Shown piece after piece: positions 23,779-32,221 of a DNA stretch of 64,000 nucleotides (position 1 is its first letter; every line of letters begins with the position of its first letter). Below the pieces are notes generated by a model. That model saw nothing but the letters and a program-made list of their open reading frames with translations. It had not been told where the DNA came from and did no database searches. Origin of the DNA: Ruminococcus sp. UBA1394 (GTDB taxonomy: Bacteria; Bacillota; Clostridia; Oscillospirales; Ruminococcaceae); the NCBI GenBank assembly GCA_002305725.1, contig DBQM01000037.1, positions 1 to 64,000 on the forward strand, written 5' to 3'. Both the position numbers and the translations under genes were made by a program.

Positions 23779-24861
23779 TTAGTGTTCAAGCAGTATCCTC
23801 TCGTCGCAGTATTCGCATTCAAGAGTATCACCGTTTCCTGTAAAGGACTTTGGAAGATAATCTTCAATATTTGTAATGCACTTGGGGTTCTGACATTTTA
23901 CCTTGTGTCTGACAGTTCCGTTCAAAAGTCTTGTAGGTGTATCGCTTTCAAGGAGCGTCATGATAAGAGCCATTCTTATATACATGCCGTACTTTGCCTG
24001 CTTGAAATATACGGCTCTTTCGTCCTCGTCAACGTCATTTGCGATTTCGTCAACTCTCGGCATAGGGTGCATGACAATCATGTCTTTTCTTGCCTTTTTC
24101 ATCTTCTTTTTGTCAAGGACGTATGTATCCTTTTCGGCAAGATACTCTTCCTCGCTTGCAAAACGCTCACGCTGTATTCTTGTCATGTAAAGCATATCAA
24201 GGTCGTTTATCACCTCGTCAAGAGAGGAAACCTCGGTGTATCTGCTGCCGCTTGCGGTTATGATGTCCTTGACGTAGGACGGCAGACGCAGATTAGGAGT
24301 GGAAACAAGCACAAAGGTGTTTCCGGAATATGCGGAAAGCGCCTTGCAGAGAGAGTGTACCGTTCTGCCGTTGACAAGGTCGCCGCAAAGACCGATGTTC
24401 AGATTGTCAAGACGTCCCTTTTCCTCGTGGAGAGTTAGCAGGTCTGTAAGAGTCTGAGTGGGGTGGAGATGTCCGCCGTCACCGGCGTTTACAACGGAGC
24501 AGTCGGCAGTAAGCGCCGCCGCCTTTGCCGCACCCGGCTGCGGGTGACGGATTATAAGAATGTCGGAATAACTGCTGACGATTTTTGTGGTATCTTTAAG
24601 GTTTTCACCCTTTGCAACGGACGATGACGACGGATTGTCAAAGCCGATTATGTTTCCCCCCAGACGTATCATTGCCGACTGGAATGACATCTGCGTTCTT
24701 GTGGACGGTTCATAGAAAAGCGTTGCCATTATCTTTCCGTCACAGGCATGAGTGTAGCGCTGAGGGTGCAGTCTTATATCATGCCCCAGTTCTATCAGTT
24801 TATTCCACCATGAAACCGGATAATCGTTTAAATCTATTAAATGAGGGTACTGCGAAATCAT
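23779..24861 (-). CDS. pyrB: Aspartate carbamoyltransferase fused to a PyrI-like zinc domain
   Basis: The enzyme makes carbamoyl-aspartate in pyrimidine synthesis. Residues 1-305 are the catalytic chain, with carbamoyl-phosphate motif EPSTRTQ near 51, HPMPR near 248 and normal domain order. Residues about 318-358 form an extra C-terminal zinc ribbon with CQNPKC and, 20 residues later, CEYC. This matches the zinc-binding domain of the regulatory chain PyrI (Cx4C...CxxC). The nucleotide-binding domain of PyrI is absent, and no separate pyrI is in the window. The total of 360 residues compares with about 310 for a plain catalytic chain. The start follows an AAGGAGG site. Confidence 0.9.
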   Translation of the reverse strand: MISQYPHLIDLNDYPVSWWNKLIELGHDIRLHPQRYTHACDGKIMATLFYEPSTRTQMSFQSAMIRLGGNIIGFDNPSSSSVAKGENLKDTTKIVSSYSDILIIRHPQPGAAKAAALTADCSVVNAGDGGHLHPTQTLTDLLTLHEEKGRLDNLNIGLCGDLVNGRTVHSLCKALSAYSGNTFVLVSTPNLRLPSYVKDIITASGSRYTEVSSLDEVINDLDMLYMTRIQRERFASEEEYLAEKDTYVLDKKKMKKARKDMIVMHPMPRVDEIANDVDEDERAVYFKQAKYGMYIRMALIMTLLESDTPTRLLNGTVRHKVKCQNPKCITNIEDYLPKSFTGNGDTLECEYCDERILLEH

Positions 24862-24885
24862 TTTTACCTCCTTGAATTTCGGCTC

Positions 24886-25554
24886 TTAAAGCAGCGAAGA
24901 ACCGTTTACAATCATTTTAAACTGAACTCCCAGATATGAACACGCACGCTTGCACAGCAGCATTCTGTTTAGGAATATTTCAAAGTATTCAATGACCGGA
25001 GAAATTTCCGTATCAATTTTCAGATTCAGTATAATAGAACTTTTATCTTCGCTGAAATAAAGCTCTGATTTTTCAACTGCGTAGTTCACACGGTCGTGTA
25101 TATCGAATGTCAGAAAATCGTTGTTTCTGACTCTGCTGCGGCGCACGTCTGCCTTGTCTGCGATAATAAGCGCCGCTGAAATTGCGTCGACCGGCTGTGC
25201 TGTGGACTCGTCATGGTTGCCGATAGCGGAAATGATGGAGCATATCTCGTCTGCCGGCATACTCAGATTGTCAAGCAGTCGGAAAGCCATGACAGCGCCG
25301 CTCTGGGCGTGGTCAATCCTGTTTATGACGTTTCCGATATCGTGCATGATACCGGCAATTCTTGCAAGTTCAACCTGCCTTTCGTCATAGCCTAACTCGG
25401 TTAATATCATGCTTGCATTCTGTGCCACGATTTCAACGTGTGCAAAGGAATGTTCAGTATATCCCTGAGCCTCCAGCGCACGGTCGGCACGGCGGATATA
25501 TTCGATTATGTCGGGATTCTGTTTTATATATTTGTACGTTACAATACTTGCCAT
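24886..25554 (-). CDS. HD domain phosphohydrolase
   Basis: This 222-residue protein has an HD-superfamily metal site: His in HSFAHVE near 35, IMHDIGN near 69 and a later NHDES and IADKAD pattern near 113 and 131. A smaller alpha/beta C-terminal part follows. HD proteins hydrolyse nucleotides or cyclic nucleotides or remove phosphates. The substrate cannot be assigned, but placement between asnB and pyrB hints at nucleotide metabolism. The ATG follows AAAGG, and 24 nt separate its stop from the pyrB start. It lacks RelA/SpoT or GGDEF-linked domains. Confidence 0.8.
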   Translation of the reverse strand: MASIVTYKYIKQNPDIIEYIRRADRALEAQGYTEHSFAHVEIVAQNASMILTELGYDERQVELARIAGIMHDIGNVINRIDHAQSGAVMAFRLLDNLSMPADEICSIISAIGNHDESTAQPVDAISAALIIADKADVRRSRVRNNDFLTFDIHDRVNYAVEKSELYFSEDKSSIILNLKIDTEISPVIEYFEIFLNRMLLCKRACSYLGVQFKMIVNGSSLL

Positions 25555-25570
25555 TAAGTTTAACCTTTCG

Positions 25571-27445
25571 TTATTTTACAAATTCACTGCCCTCAAAGTA
25601 AACGCCGTACCACACAAGGAAAATGAACACAGTCCATATCTTACGGCTGTTATCGGCTTTGCCGGCTTTGTGGTCGTCAAGCAGCTTGACCAGCATATCA
25701 CAGTTGAAGAACTGCTGTGCCACATTTCCTGTAAACTTATCCTTTACAATATTGTAGTATTTATCCTCTTTGAGCCATACACGGATAGGTACAGGGAATC
25801 CAAGCTTTTTCTTTGCGGCAGTCTTTGCCGTCTGAGGAGGAGTATCCTTTTTAGCGGCAAGTCGCATTGCATACTTTGTGATATACTTTGTATGCTCGTC
25901 GGTTGTTTCCTTGTGAGTTACACGGTATTTTCTCGGAATCTTTTCAGCTACCGCCATTACCTCTTTATCAAGGAACGGTACACGCAGTTCAAGAGAATTT
26001 GCCATGCTCATTTTGTCTGCTTTAAGGAGAATATCTCCTGTCATCCACATATGCAGGTCGAGATACTGCATTTTTGTTACGTCATCCTTATCCTTTACCT
26101 TGTCATAGAAAGGCTTTGTGAGAACCTGCGGGTCGGGAGCGTCAGTCTTGATTTTAAGCAGTTTTTTTCTTTCTTCCGGAGTGAACATATAAGCGTTGCC
26201 GATAAAGCGTTCTTCAAGGTCTTTACCCTTTCTGATAAAGAAGTTCACACCTCTGTGCGCCGGCAGCTTTCCTGCGATTTTGCCTACACCACGTTTGATT
26301 CCACGGGGCAGCTTGTCATAGAATGTTCCGTCCGGTTCGCTGTATACGTTATATCCGCCGAAAATCTCGTCTGCGCCCTCTCCGGAGAGAACAACTTTAA
26401 GTTTCTGCGACGCAAGATTGCAGACAAAGTAAAGCGCAACTGCGGCAGGGTCGGCAAGAGGTTCGTCCATGTGATACTGTATCTTTTCAAGACTGCCCCA
26501 GTATTCCTCCGGAGTTATTACCTTGCTTGTATTCTCCTTGCCGATAGCCTTTGAGAAGTCCTTTGCCCAGCCGATTTCGTTGTACTTTTCATCATTTCCG
26601 AATCCTACGGTAAAGGTCTTGTCAACGTCTGCAACTGCGGCAACATAGCTTGAGTCAACGCCGCTTGAAAGAAAGCTGCCGACTTCAACGTCTGCGATTT
26701 TGTGTGCCTCAACAGAATCGTGGAAAATATCAGAAATTTTGTTTACCCATGTGTCAAGGTCAGGCTTTTCGTCAGCGTCAAACTTTATTTCCCAGTAACG
26801 TTCGATTTTAAGATCGCCGTTTTTATATGTGAAGCAGTGTGCGGCAGGAAGCTTGAAAACATTTTTGAAGAAACATTCAGCCTGTGCTGAGTACTGGAAT
26901 GTCAGATAGCTTTCAAGGGCGGCTGTGTTCAGTTCCTTTTTGAAATGTGGGTGCGGCAGAAAGCTTTTGATCTCAGAGCCGAATAAAAAGCTTTCTCCGG
27001 AGAAAGAATAGTAAAGCGGTTTGATTCCGAAGAAGTCACGGGCGCCGAAAAGCTCCTGTGTGTTTTTGTCCCAGATAACAAAAGCAAACATTCCTCTGAG
27101 CATATTCAAGAGGTCCTTGCCGTATTCCTCATAGCCGTGGAGCAGGACTTCTGAATCAGTCTTTGTTTTGAAAGTATGACCGGCTGCAACAAGCTTTTCA
27201 CGGATACTCTGGAAGTTATATATCTCTCCGTTAAAAAGCAGTACCTTTGAGCCGTCCTCGTTTAAAATAGGCTGGTCGCCCTGGGCAAGGTCTATGATAC
27301 TCAGACGTCTGAATCCGAGAGCGATGCCCTCGTCGATATAAGTCCCTCCGGAATCCGGACCTCTGTGAATAATTTTGTTCATCATGTTTTCCAATACCTG
27401 ATTGGAATTATTTATATGATTTGTAAATCCGACAAATCCACACAT
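25571..27445 (-). CDS. asnB: Asparagine synthase (glutamine-hydrolysing)
   Basis: The two-domain enzyme makes asparagine from aspartate, ATP and glutamine. The start at 27445 is fixed by the Cys2 nucleophile of the class II glutaminase domain (MCGFVGF), with GGAGG 9 nt upstream; the frame extends 12 codons further but would bury the Cys. The glutaminase domain (1-210) has RGPDSGG near 39 and NGEIYN near 78. The synthetase domain has the PP-loop SSGVDSS near 256 and SGEGADE near 352. The 624 residues fit bacterial AsnB. A minus-strand promoter lies 73 nt upstream. It is the first gene of the asnB-HD-pyrB-cobO unit. Confidence 0.94.
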   Translation of the reverse strand: MCGFVGFTNHINNSNQVLENMMNKIIHRGPDSGGTYIDEGIALGFRRLSIIDLAQGDQPILNEDGSKVLLFNGEIYNFQSIREKLVAAGHTFKTKTDSEVLLHGYEEYGKDLLNMLRGMFAFVIWDKNTQELFGARDFFGIKPLYYSFSGESFLFGSEIKSFLPHPHFKKELNTAALESYLTFQYSAQAECFFKNVFKLPAAHCFTYKNGDLKIERYWEIKFDADEKPDLDTWVNKISDIFHDSVEAHKIADVEVGSFLSSGVDSSYVAAVADVDKTFTVGFGNDEKYNEIGWAKDFSKAIGKENTSKVITPEEYWGSLEKIQYHMDEPLADPAAVALYFVCNLASQKLKVVLSGEGADEIFGGYNVYSEPDGTFYDKLPRGIKRGVGKIAGKLPAHRGVNFFIRKGKDLEERFIGNAYMFTPEERKKLLKIKTDAPDPQVLTKPFYDKVKDKDDVTKMQYLDLHMWMTGDILLKADKMSMANSLELRVPFLDKEVMAVAEKIPRKYRVTHKETTDEHTKYITKYAMRLAAKKDTPPQTAKTAAKKKLGFPVPIRVWLKEDKYYNIVKDKFTGNVAQQFFNCDMLVKLLDDHKAGKADNSRKIWTVFIFLVWYGVYFEGSEFVK

Positions 27446-27517
27446 ACTTGATTTCCTCCAAATACTTTCTTTTTGGCGCATGATTATTTACAGGCAAATG
27501 CGCAGCTCACTTTATAT

Positions 27518-27546
27518 ATTATACTATATGTTGCGGAGGTTTGCAA
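27518..27546 (-). promoter_or_regulatory. Promoter of the asnB operon
   Basis: Minus strand: TTGCAA (27541-27546), a 17-nt spacer, TATAAT (27518-27523). Confidence 0.6.
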
Positions 27547-27575
27547 TAATTATAGAATTAATTTGACAAAAACTA

Positions 27576-27604
27576 TTGCAAAAATTTCTTAGTTGGGTTA
27601 TAAT
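27576..27604 (+). promoter_or_regulatory. Promoter upstream of SGNH hydrolase gene
   Basis: Plus strand: TTGCAA (27576-27581), a 17-nt spacer, TATAAT (27599-27604). The leader to the start codon is about 115 nt and contains a CTGTCAAA...TTTTTGACAG stem. Confidence 0.55.
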
Positions 27605-27727
27605 TATTTTATGGATTATTATAGAGAAAAAAAGAGAATCCTGTCAAATGAACAATTGAAAATTTTCTTGCTGTCTTTTACTTTTTGACAGCCTTTAATA
27701 TTTATTCATCGGGAGGCATAAACAGAT

Positions 27728-28588
27728 ATGTCCGGGAGAGGTTTTGAGGCATATTCTTACAGCAGCAGAAAGAAAGACAGACCTGTTATCAGATTCAGAA
27801 TAAAGGCTGCGCTTTTTATCGTATTTGTCGTTTTTATCCTTTGTTTTATTATTTATATGACAGAGGCAAATATAAATTCTAAAAAAATTAATTCCGCAGG
27901 ATTTTCAGCGGACAGCTCCGTGCTTTTGTCCTCGCAGGAGGCAACAGAGCCGGAAAATTCTGAAAAGGAAGAAAAAAGTATTATTAATCCGATTTCTGCG
28001 TCGGAGCCGCTTTCAGAAACATATTTCGGAAAATGTGTTTTTGTGGGTGACTCGATTTCTGTGGGACTTGCAGATTTCCAGCTTGTACCCGTTAAAAATG
28101 TTTTTGCCGAGCTTGGCATGAACATTGAAAAAATCAATACTGAAACAATGAAAACTGCATACGGCGACGTAACAGCTATTGAGGCACTCAAAGAGGCGAA
28201 ACCTGAAAATATATATATTATGCTTGGCAGCAACGGCATTGCATGGCTTTCCACAGGTGATATGATAGAATGCTATTCTCAGTTTGTGGACGAGATAAAA
28301 AAAGAACTGCCGGATTCAAAAATATATATACTTTCAATTCCTCCGGTCACTGCTGAGAGAGAGACCGCCGAGGACGAACCTATACTCAATTCGGACATAG
28401 ACAAATACAATTCCGAATTGCTTAAAATGGCTGACGAGAAGAAAATATATTATGTGGACATCAATACCGCCTTAAAGGGAAATGACGGAAAATTCCCGTC
28501 GGATATGGCAGAAAAGGACGGTATGCACTTTGTTAAAACTACCTATACTGTTATGCTTGACTATATTTTGTCGCACACTGTAGAGTAG
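27728..28588 (+). CDS. Membrane-anchored SGNH/GDSL hydrolase
   Basis: The 286-residue protein has an N-terminal membrane helix (about residues 22-43), a Ser/Glu-rich linker, and an extracytoplasmic SGNH domain from about residue 100. Block I is VGDSISVG near 107; block III is LGSNG near 163 instead of the more common GxND; block V is DGMHF near 264 with the catalytic His. The family includes esterases and acetylhydrolases acting on glycans or lipids; the substrate here is unknown. GGGAGG precedes the ATG. The next gene, a DUF4358 lipoprotein, follows after 39 nt and is probably co-transcribed. Confidence 0.82.
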   Translation: MSGRGFEAYSYSSRKKDRPVIRFRIKAALFIVFVVFILCFIIYMTEANINSKKINSAGFSADSSVLLSSQEATEPENSEKEEKSIINPISASEPLSETYFGKCVFVGDSISVGLADFQLVPVKNVFAELGMNIEKINTETMKTAYGDVTAIEALKEAKPENIYIMLGSNGIAWLSTGDMIECYSQFVDEIKKELPDSKIYILSIPPVTAERETAEDEPILNSDIDKYNSELLKMADEKKIYYVDINTALKGNDGKFPSDMAEKDGMHFVKTTYTVMLDYILSHTVE

Positions 28589-28627
28589 GTTTTTAAAATA
28601 AAAGATCAGAAGGGAACATGAGAAATT

Positions 28628-29101
28628 ATGAGGAAAAGGGTTATTTTGCCGGCAGTTATCCTGATTGCGTCTGTCTTTTCGCTTTCGGGATGCGGAAAAG
28701 AATCTGAAAAGGCAGAGGCGTCAAAGCCACTGAAGGAAATTACGGCGGATATTATGAACTGCGGAGTTGAATTTCCGGAAATGGTTGAGGTCGCTGAAGA
28801 TAACTTTCAGATCAAGTACAGTCTGACAGCGGAGGATTACGAGGAATTTTCTCTCTGGTGGGCAGGCTCAGGCGCTGATGCTGATGAGGTATGCATCATA
28901 AAGGCAAAGGATTCCGGCAAGGTGAAAGACGCCGTTTCGGAAAGGCTTGACGGACAGAAAGATGTGTTCAAGGATTACGTCCCGGAACAGTATGACAAGC
29001 TTTGCAAGTCAGAAGTAAAGACAAAAGGGGATTATGTTTACTGGCTCTGCACAAATGACAATGATAAAGCCGAAAAGGCTCTGACAGATGATTTTACTTA
29101 A
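28628..29101 (+). CDS. DUF4358 lipoprotein
   Basis: The 157-residue product has a signal peptide ending in the lipobox LSGC (Cys near residue 23), so it is a surface lipoprotein. The remainder matches the DUF4358 pattern as I know it: a leading strand EFPEMVEV, an aromatic-rich centre (SLWWAG) and a helix with paired Lys/Asp residues, about 130 residues in all. Function is unknown. It lies 39 nt after the SGNH hydrolase, a pairing I have seen in related genomes in the context of surface polymer acylation; here no acyltransferase is adjacent. Confidence 0.75.
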   Translation: MRKRVILPAVILIASVFSLSGCGKESEKAEASKPLKEITADIMNCGVEFPEMVEVAEDNFQIKYSLTAEDYEEFSLWWAGSGADADEVCIIKAKDSGKVKDAVSERLDGQKDVFKDYVPEQYDKLCKSEVKTKGDYVYWLCTNDNDKAEKALTDDFT

Positions 29102-29200
29102 TGAAACTTTGTTTTTTAAGTACATATACGGGTGTGTTCAGTGAACATACCCGATTTTATTAAAGAGATTATATGTGTATTCTGGAAGGTGACTATAAAT

Positions 29201-30877
29201 TTGAAAAATAAAATTGTTTCTCTTATGGCGGCAGGAATTGTTGCTGTATCGACTGTACTGACTGTCGGCTGCGAACAGCAGAAGCCGGAGGGCGCAAACT
29301 ATTCCTTTGACTGCGCTTTGCCGGGAAATCCGGAAAGCCTTGACCCGCAGTTTACGTCAGACGAAAATTCCATGACTGTAATAGGCAATCTGTTTACCGG
29401 ACTTATGAAAACTGATGACACCGGCAAGCTTGAAAATGCAGTTGCAAAGGATTATACCATTTCTGCTGACGGACTGAAATATACTTTTACTCTGCGGACA
29501 GACTGCTACTGGTTTTTTGATGCTGACGAGGACGAAGAAACAGACGATAACGAGCTGACGCCTGTTACGGCACATGATTTTGAATTTGCGTTCAAAAGGA
29601 TTTTCAATCCGGAAACCTGTTCTCCTCACAAGGAAAAATACGAGTGTCTGAAAAATGCAGGTGACATAATAAGCGGCAGCGCTGATTACACGGAACTGGG
29701 TGTTAAGGCGTTAAGCGATACTGAGCTTGTGTTTGAACTTGAATATCCGAATGTGGAATTTTTAAATGCTCTGACATTTACTGCGGCAATGCCCTGCAAT
29801 GAGCAGTTTTTCTATGACACAAAGGGCAGATACGGGCTTGATGACAAGTCGGTGGCTTCAAACGGAGCGTTTTTTATAAGGCAGTGGTTTTATGACCCTT
29901 ATGGTCATGACAATTTTATTTATATGGCAAGAAACGATAAAAATGACGATTTCGACAGGACATACCCGTCATTTCTGAATTTTTATATCAAGGAATCCCG
30001 TGAAGAATCTGCTGCAAGCTTTGATGAGGGTACGTCTGATGTCCTGCTGACTTTTGAGTATGACAAGAAAAAGTATGACGGTAATGTTGTAAACAGTTAT
30101 TATAATTATACTTTCGGTATAATAATTAATCCGGATAATGAGCAGTATTCAAATGCAAATATCAGAAAAGCCCTTGCCTACGGTATAGACAAGGCGTCCT
30201 TTGACGAGGAACTGCCGGAGGATATGACTGCTGCATACGGAATTATACCGCCCGGAATATCTTTCTTAAACAAAAGCTACCGTGAAGTCAATGCGGACAA
30301 GGCTGCTGCGATTTCCAGTTCTGACGGTGAACTGATTGAATACAGTCCGGAAAAGGCGCTTGCATACTACGAGGCAGGAATGAACGGAATGAATCTCCAG
30401 TCACTGGAAAATATTAAAATACTTGTGCCGGAAAATTATATGGATACTGAGTATCTCCACCTTGTGACGCAGAACTGGCAGACGCTTTTCGGTTTCTATA
30501 TTGGAATAGAGGAAGTGCCTGCTGACGAGTTTCAGCAGAGAATCGCAGACGGCGAATATACTATGGCTGTTTACCCGCTGTCCGGCGATTATAACAGTCC
30601 GCTTTCTGTGCTTGAAAAATTTGAAAAGCAAAACAATAATTTCGGCTATTCAAGCTCGGAACTGCAGGGCGTTGTTGATGAGATAAAAAAGCTTGGAAAT
30701 TATAATGACGGAGTGGAGTTATACAGCAAAGCTGAAAATATCATTCTGAATGATTTTGAATTTATTCCGGTTTTCTACAAAAAGGAATTTGAAGTTCTTG
30801 GCGGAGGAAACCACGACATTATCTATGACCCATTTACAAAGCAGCTTAATTTCAGATATGCGAAATATTATGAATAA
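29201..30877 (+). CDS. Oligopeptide ABC transporter substrate-binding lipoprotein (orphan)
   Basis: This family 5 solute-binding protein (OppA/DppA type) has a lipobox LTVGC near residue 24 and then the typical start GNPESLDPQF. LTPVTAHDFEFAFKRI near residue 125 is the family signature, and the length (558) fits. I start at TTG 29201, which gives a proper signal peptide and has GGAAGGTG upstream; an upstream ATG at 29132 would place 23 hydrophobic residues before the signal. It should bind short peptides outside the membrane, but no permease or ATPase genes adjoin it. It ends at a clear terminator. Confidence 0.85.
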   Translation: MKNKIVSLMAAGIVAVSTVLTVGCEQQKPEGANYSFDCALPGNPESLDPQFTSDENSMTVIGNLFTGLMKTDDTGKLENAVAKDYTISADGLKYTFTLRTDCYWFFDADEDEETDDNELTPVTAHDFEFAFKRIFNPETCSPHKEKYECLKNAGDIISGSADYTELGVKALSDTELVFELEYPNVEFLNALTFTAAMPCNEQFFYDTKGRYGLDDKSVASNGAFFIRQWFYDPYGHDNFIYMARNDKNDDFDRTYPSFLNFYIKESREESAASFDEGTSDVLLTFEYDKKKYDGNVVNSYYNYTFGIIINPDNEQYSNANIRKALAYGIDKASFDEELPEDMTAAYGIIPPGISFLNKSYREVNADKAAAISSSDGELIEYSPEKALAYYEAGMNGMNLQSLENIKILVPENYMDTEYLHLVTQNWQTLFGFYIGIEEVPADEFQQRIADGEYTMAVYPLSGDYNSPLSVLEKFEKQNNNFGYSSSELQGVVDEIKKLGNYNDGVELYSKAENIILNDFEFIPVFYKKEFEVLGGGNHDIIYDPFTKQLNFRYAKYYE

Positions 30878-30884
30878 AATGACT

Positions 30885-30919
30885 AAAACCGTTTTCTCGG
30901 ATGTGAGAAAACGGTTTTG
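30885..30919 (+). terminator. Terminator after peptide-binding protein gene
   Basis: AAAACCGTTTTCTC with GAGAAAACGGTTTT, a 14-bp stem around a short loop. Confidence 0.8.
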
Positions 30920-30999
30920 TGATAATGCACATTTTTGAATGCGAATCAAAAGCTGATAAAGTAAAAATAGACAAATCTTTTGTTTTTGATAAAAAGCTG

Positions 31000-31028
31000 T
31001 TGACATTTTTCTGAAATGGTGGTATAAT
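31000..31028 (+). promoter_or_regulatory. Promoter of tRNA cluster
   Basis: TTGACA (31000-31005), a 17-nt spacer and TATAAT (31023-31028), 35 nt before tRNA-Gly. Confidence 0.75.
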
Positions 31029-31063
31029 TATTATCGTTGATTGGGAATATTGATAATTAATAT

Positions 31064-31137
<74 letters not shown>

Positions 31138-31140
31138 GAT

Positions 31141-31217
31141 GCGCCTTTAACTCAGCTGGATAGAGTAACTGCCTTCTAAGCAGTAAGCCATTGGTTCGAG
31201 TCCAATAAGGCGCGCCA
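31141..31217 (+). tRNA. tRNA-Arg(TCT)
   Basis: Complete cloverleaf with GCGCCTT/AAGGCGC acceptor, ACTGC/GCAGT anticodon stem and loop CTTCTAA (anticodon TCT); CCA encoded. It lies 3 nt after tRNA-Gly. Confidence 0.95.
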
Positions 31218-31257
31218 AATACTACGTCCCTTATTAGGGACGTATATTATTTCCTAT

Positions 31258-31335
31258 GGTGGGTGTAGCTCAGTTGGTTAGAGCGTCGGATTGTGGTCCC
31301 GAAGGTCGTGGGTTCGACCCCCATCTCCCACCCCA
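31258..31335 (+). tRNA. tRNA-His(GTG)
   Basis: Anticodon loop TTGTGGT (GTG), extra 5' G at position -1 opposite C73 as required for tRNA-His, T-loop TTCGACC and encoded CCA. The last pair of the anticodon stem (31-39) is A-C rather than Watson-Crick, and one acceptor pair is T-T. A hairpin (ACGTCCC/GGGACGT) separates it from tRNA-Arg. Confidence 0.92.
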
Positions 31336-31388
31336 CATTTTGCCTGAAATTCTTTGAATTTCAGGCTTTTTATTTTTTGGAGGAGTTT

Positions 31389-32057
31389 ATGGATAACAAG
31401 TCTGCTTTTAATGTGAGTGATTATGATAAGAAAGTCCGCAGCGTGATACCTTTCTATGACGATATACATGACCAGATAATCTGCCTTGCCAATGCTTATT
31501 TTTCAGATAAACCTATTGATTTTCTTGATACCGGCTGCGGCACAGGCACATTTGCAAAAATTGCCCTTGACAAGCTGAATATACGGACTGCGGTACTCTG
31601 CGACCCGTCAGAAAAAATGCTTGCTGACGCTGAAAAAAAACTTGAGTGCTCTGACTGTCAGTTTATACTTCGGGGTTCGGAGAAAATAAACGACTGCGAA
31701 AAATATGACCTGATAACAGCAGTTCAGTCGCACCACTATTTCAGCCGTGAGCAGAGAGAAAAGGCGGTATCAAACTGTTATCGTGCGCTGAAAAAGGGCG
31801 GTTTGTTTATCAGTTTTGAAAATACAGCTCCTTTTACCGATACCGGAAAACAGCTGCTTTTAAGCCGAATGGAGCAGTACGGCAGGGAACAGGGCAGAAG
31901 CGAAGATGAGATAAAGGGACATTCCGGACGCTATGGCAAGGAATTTTTCCCCATTAACCCGTCAGAGCATCTTGAACTTCTGAGAAATACCGGTTTTAAT
32001 ACTGCTGAAATATTCTGGCTTTCTTATTTGCAGATGGGTATGTATGCAATAAAATAA
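31389..32057 (+). CDS. SAM-dependent methyltransferase (class I)
   Basis: The 222-residue Rossmann-fold protein has motif I FLDTGCGTGTFAKI near residue 41 and the acidic motif II end LCDPSEKM near 67. An ITAVQSHHYF segment follows near 107, and a LKKGGLFISFEN strand near 130 is typical of class I methyltransferases acting on small molecules or tRNA. The substrate is not evident. The start at 31389 follows GGAGGAG; the open frame extends into the tRNA-His gene, which I exclude. The gene probably depends on read-through from the tRNA promoter or an unrecognised promoter, and ends at a strong terminator. Confidence 0.82.
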   Translation: MDNKSAFNVSDYDKKVRSVIPFYDDIHDQIICLANAYFSDKPIDFLDTGCGTGTFAKIALDKLNIRTAVLCDPSEKMLADAEKKLECSDCQFILRGSEKINDCEKYDLITAVQSHHYFSREQREKAVSNCYRALKKGGLFISFENTAPFTDTGKQLLLSRMEQYGREQGRSEDEIKGHSGRYGKEFFPINPSEHLELLRNTGFNTAEIFWLSYLQMGMYAIK

Positions 32058-32105
32058 GCACCGCTTAAAGAGTGGCGCTTATAAAGAAGTTTTAATGATT
32101 TGAAT

Positions 32106-32146
32106 GAAAGGCTGCGTAGAATAGCTTACGCAGCCTTTCTCTTTTT
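32106..32146 (+). terminator. Terminator after methyltransferase gene
   Basis: GAAAGGCTGCGTA/TACGCAGCCTTTC stem, 8-nt loop, then a T-rich tail. Confidence 0.87.
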
Positions 32147-32221
32147 GGTATATTTATATTATACCATATTTTCTGACAAAAGGGGAGCAGTTCATTATGT
32201 CAGCGGTATTTATTTACTGCT

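Noticed and set aside
27611..27688. Tiny 25-codon frame after the SGNH promoter
   Set aside because: It has no RBS and its ATG would sit at about the transcription start; it is best read as part of the leader with a hairpin.
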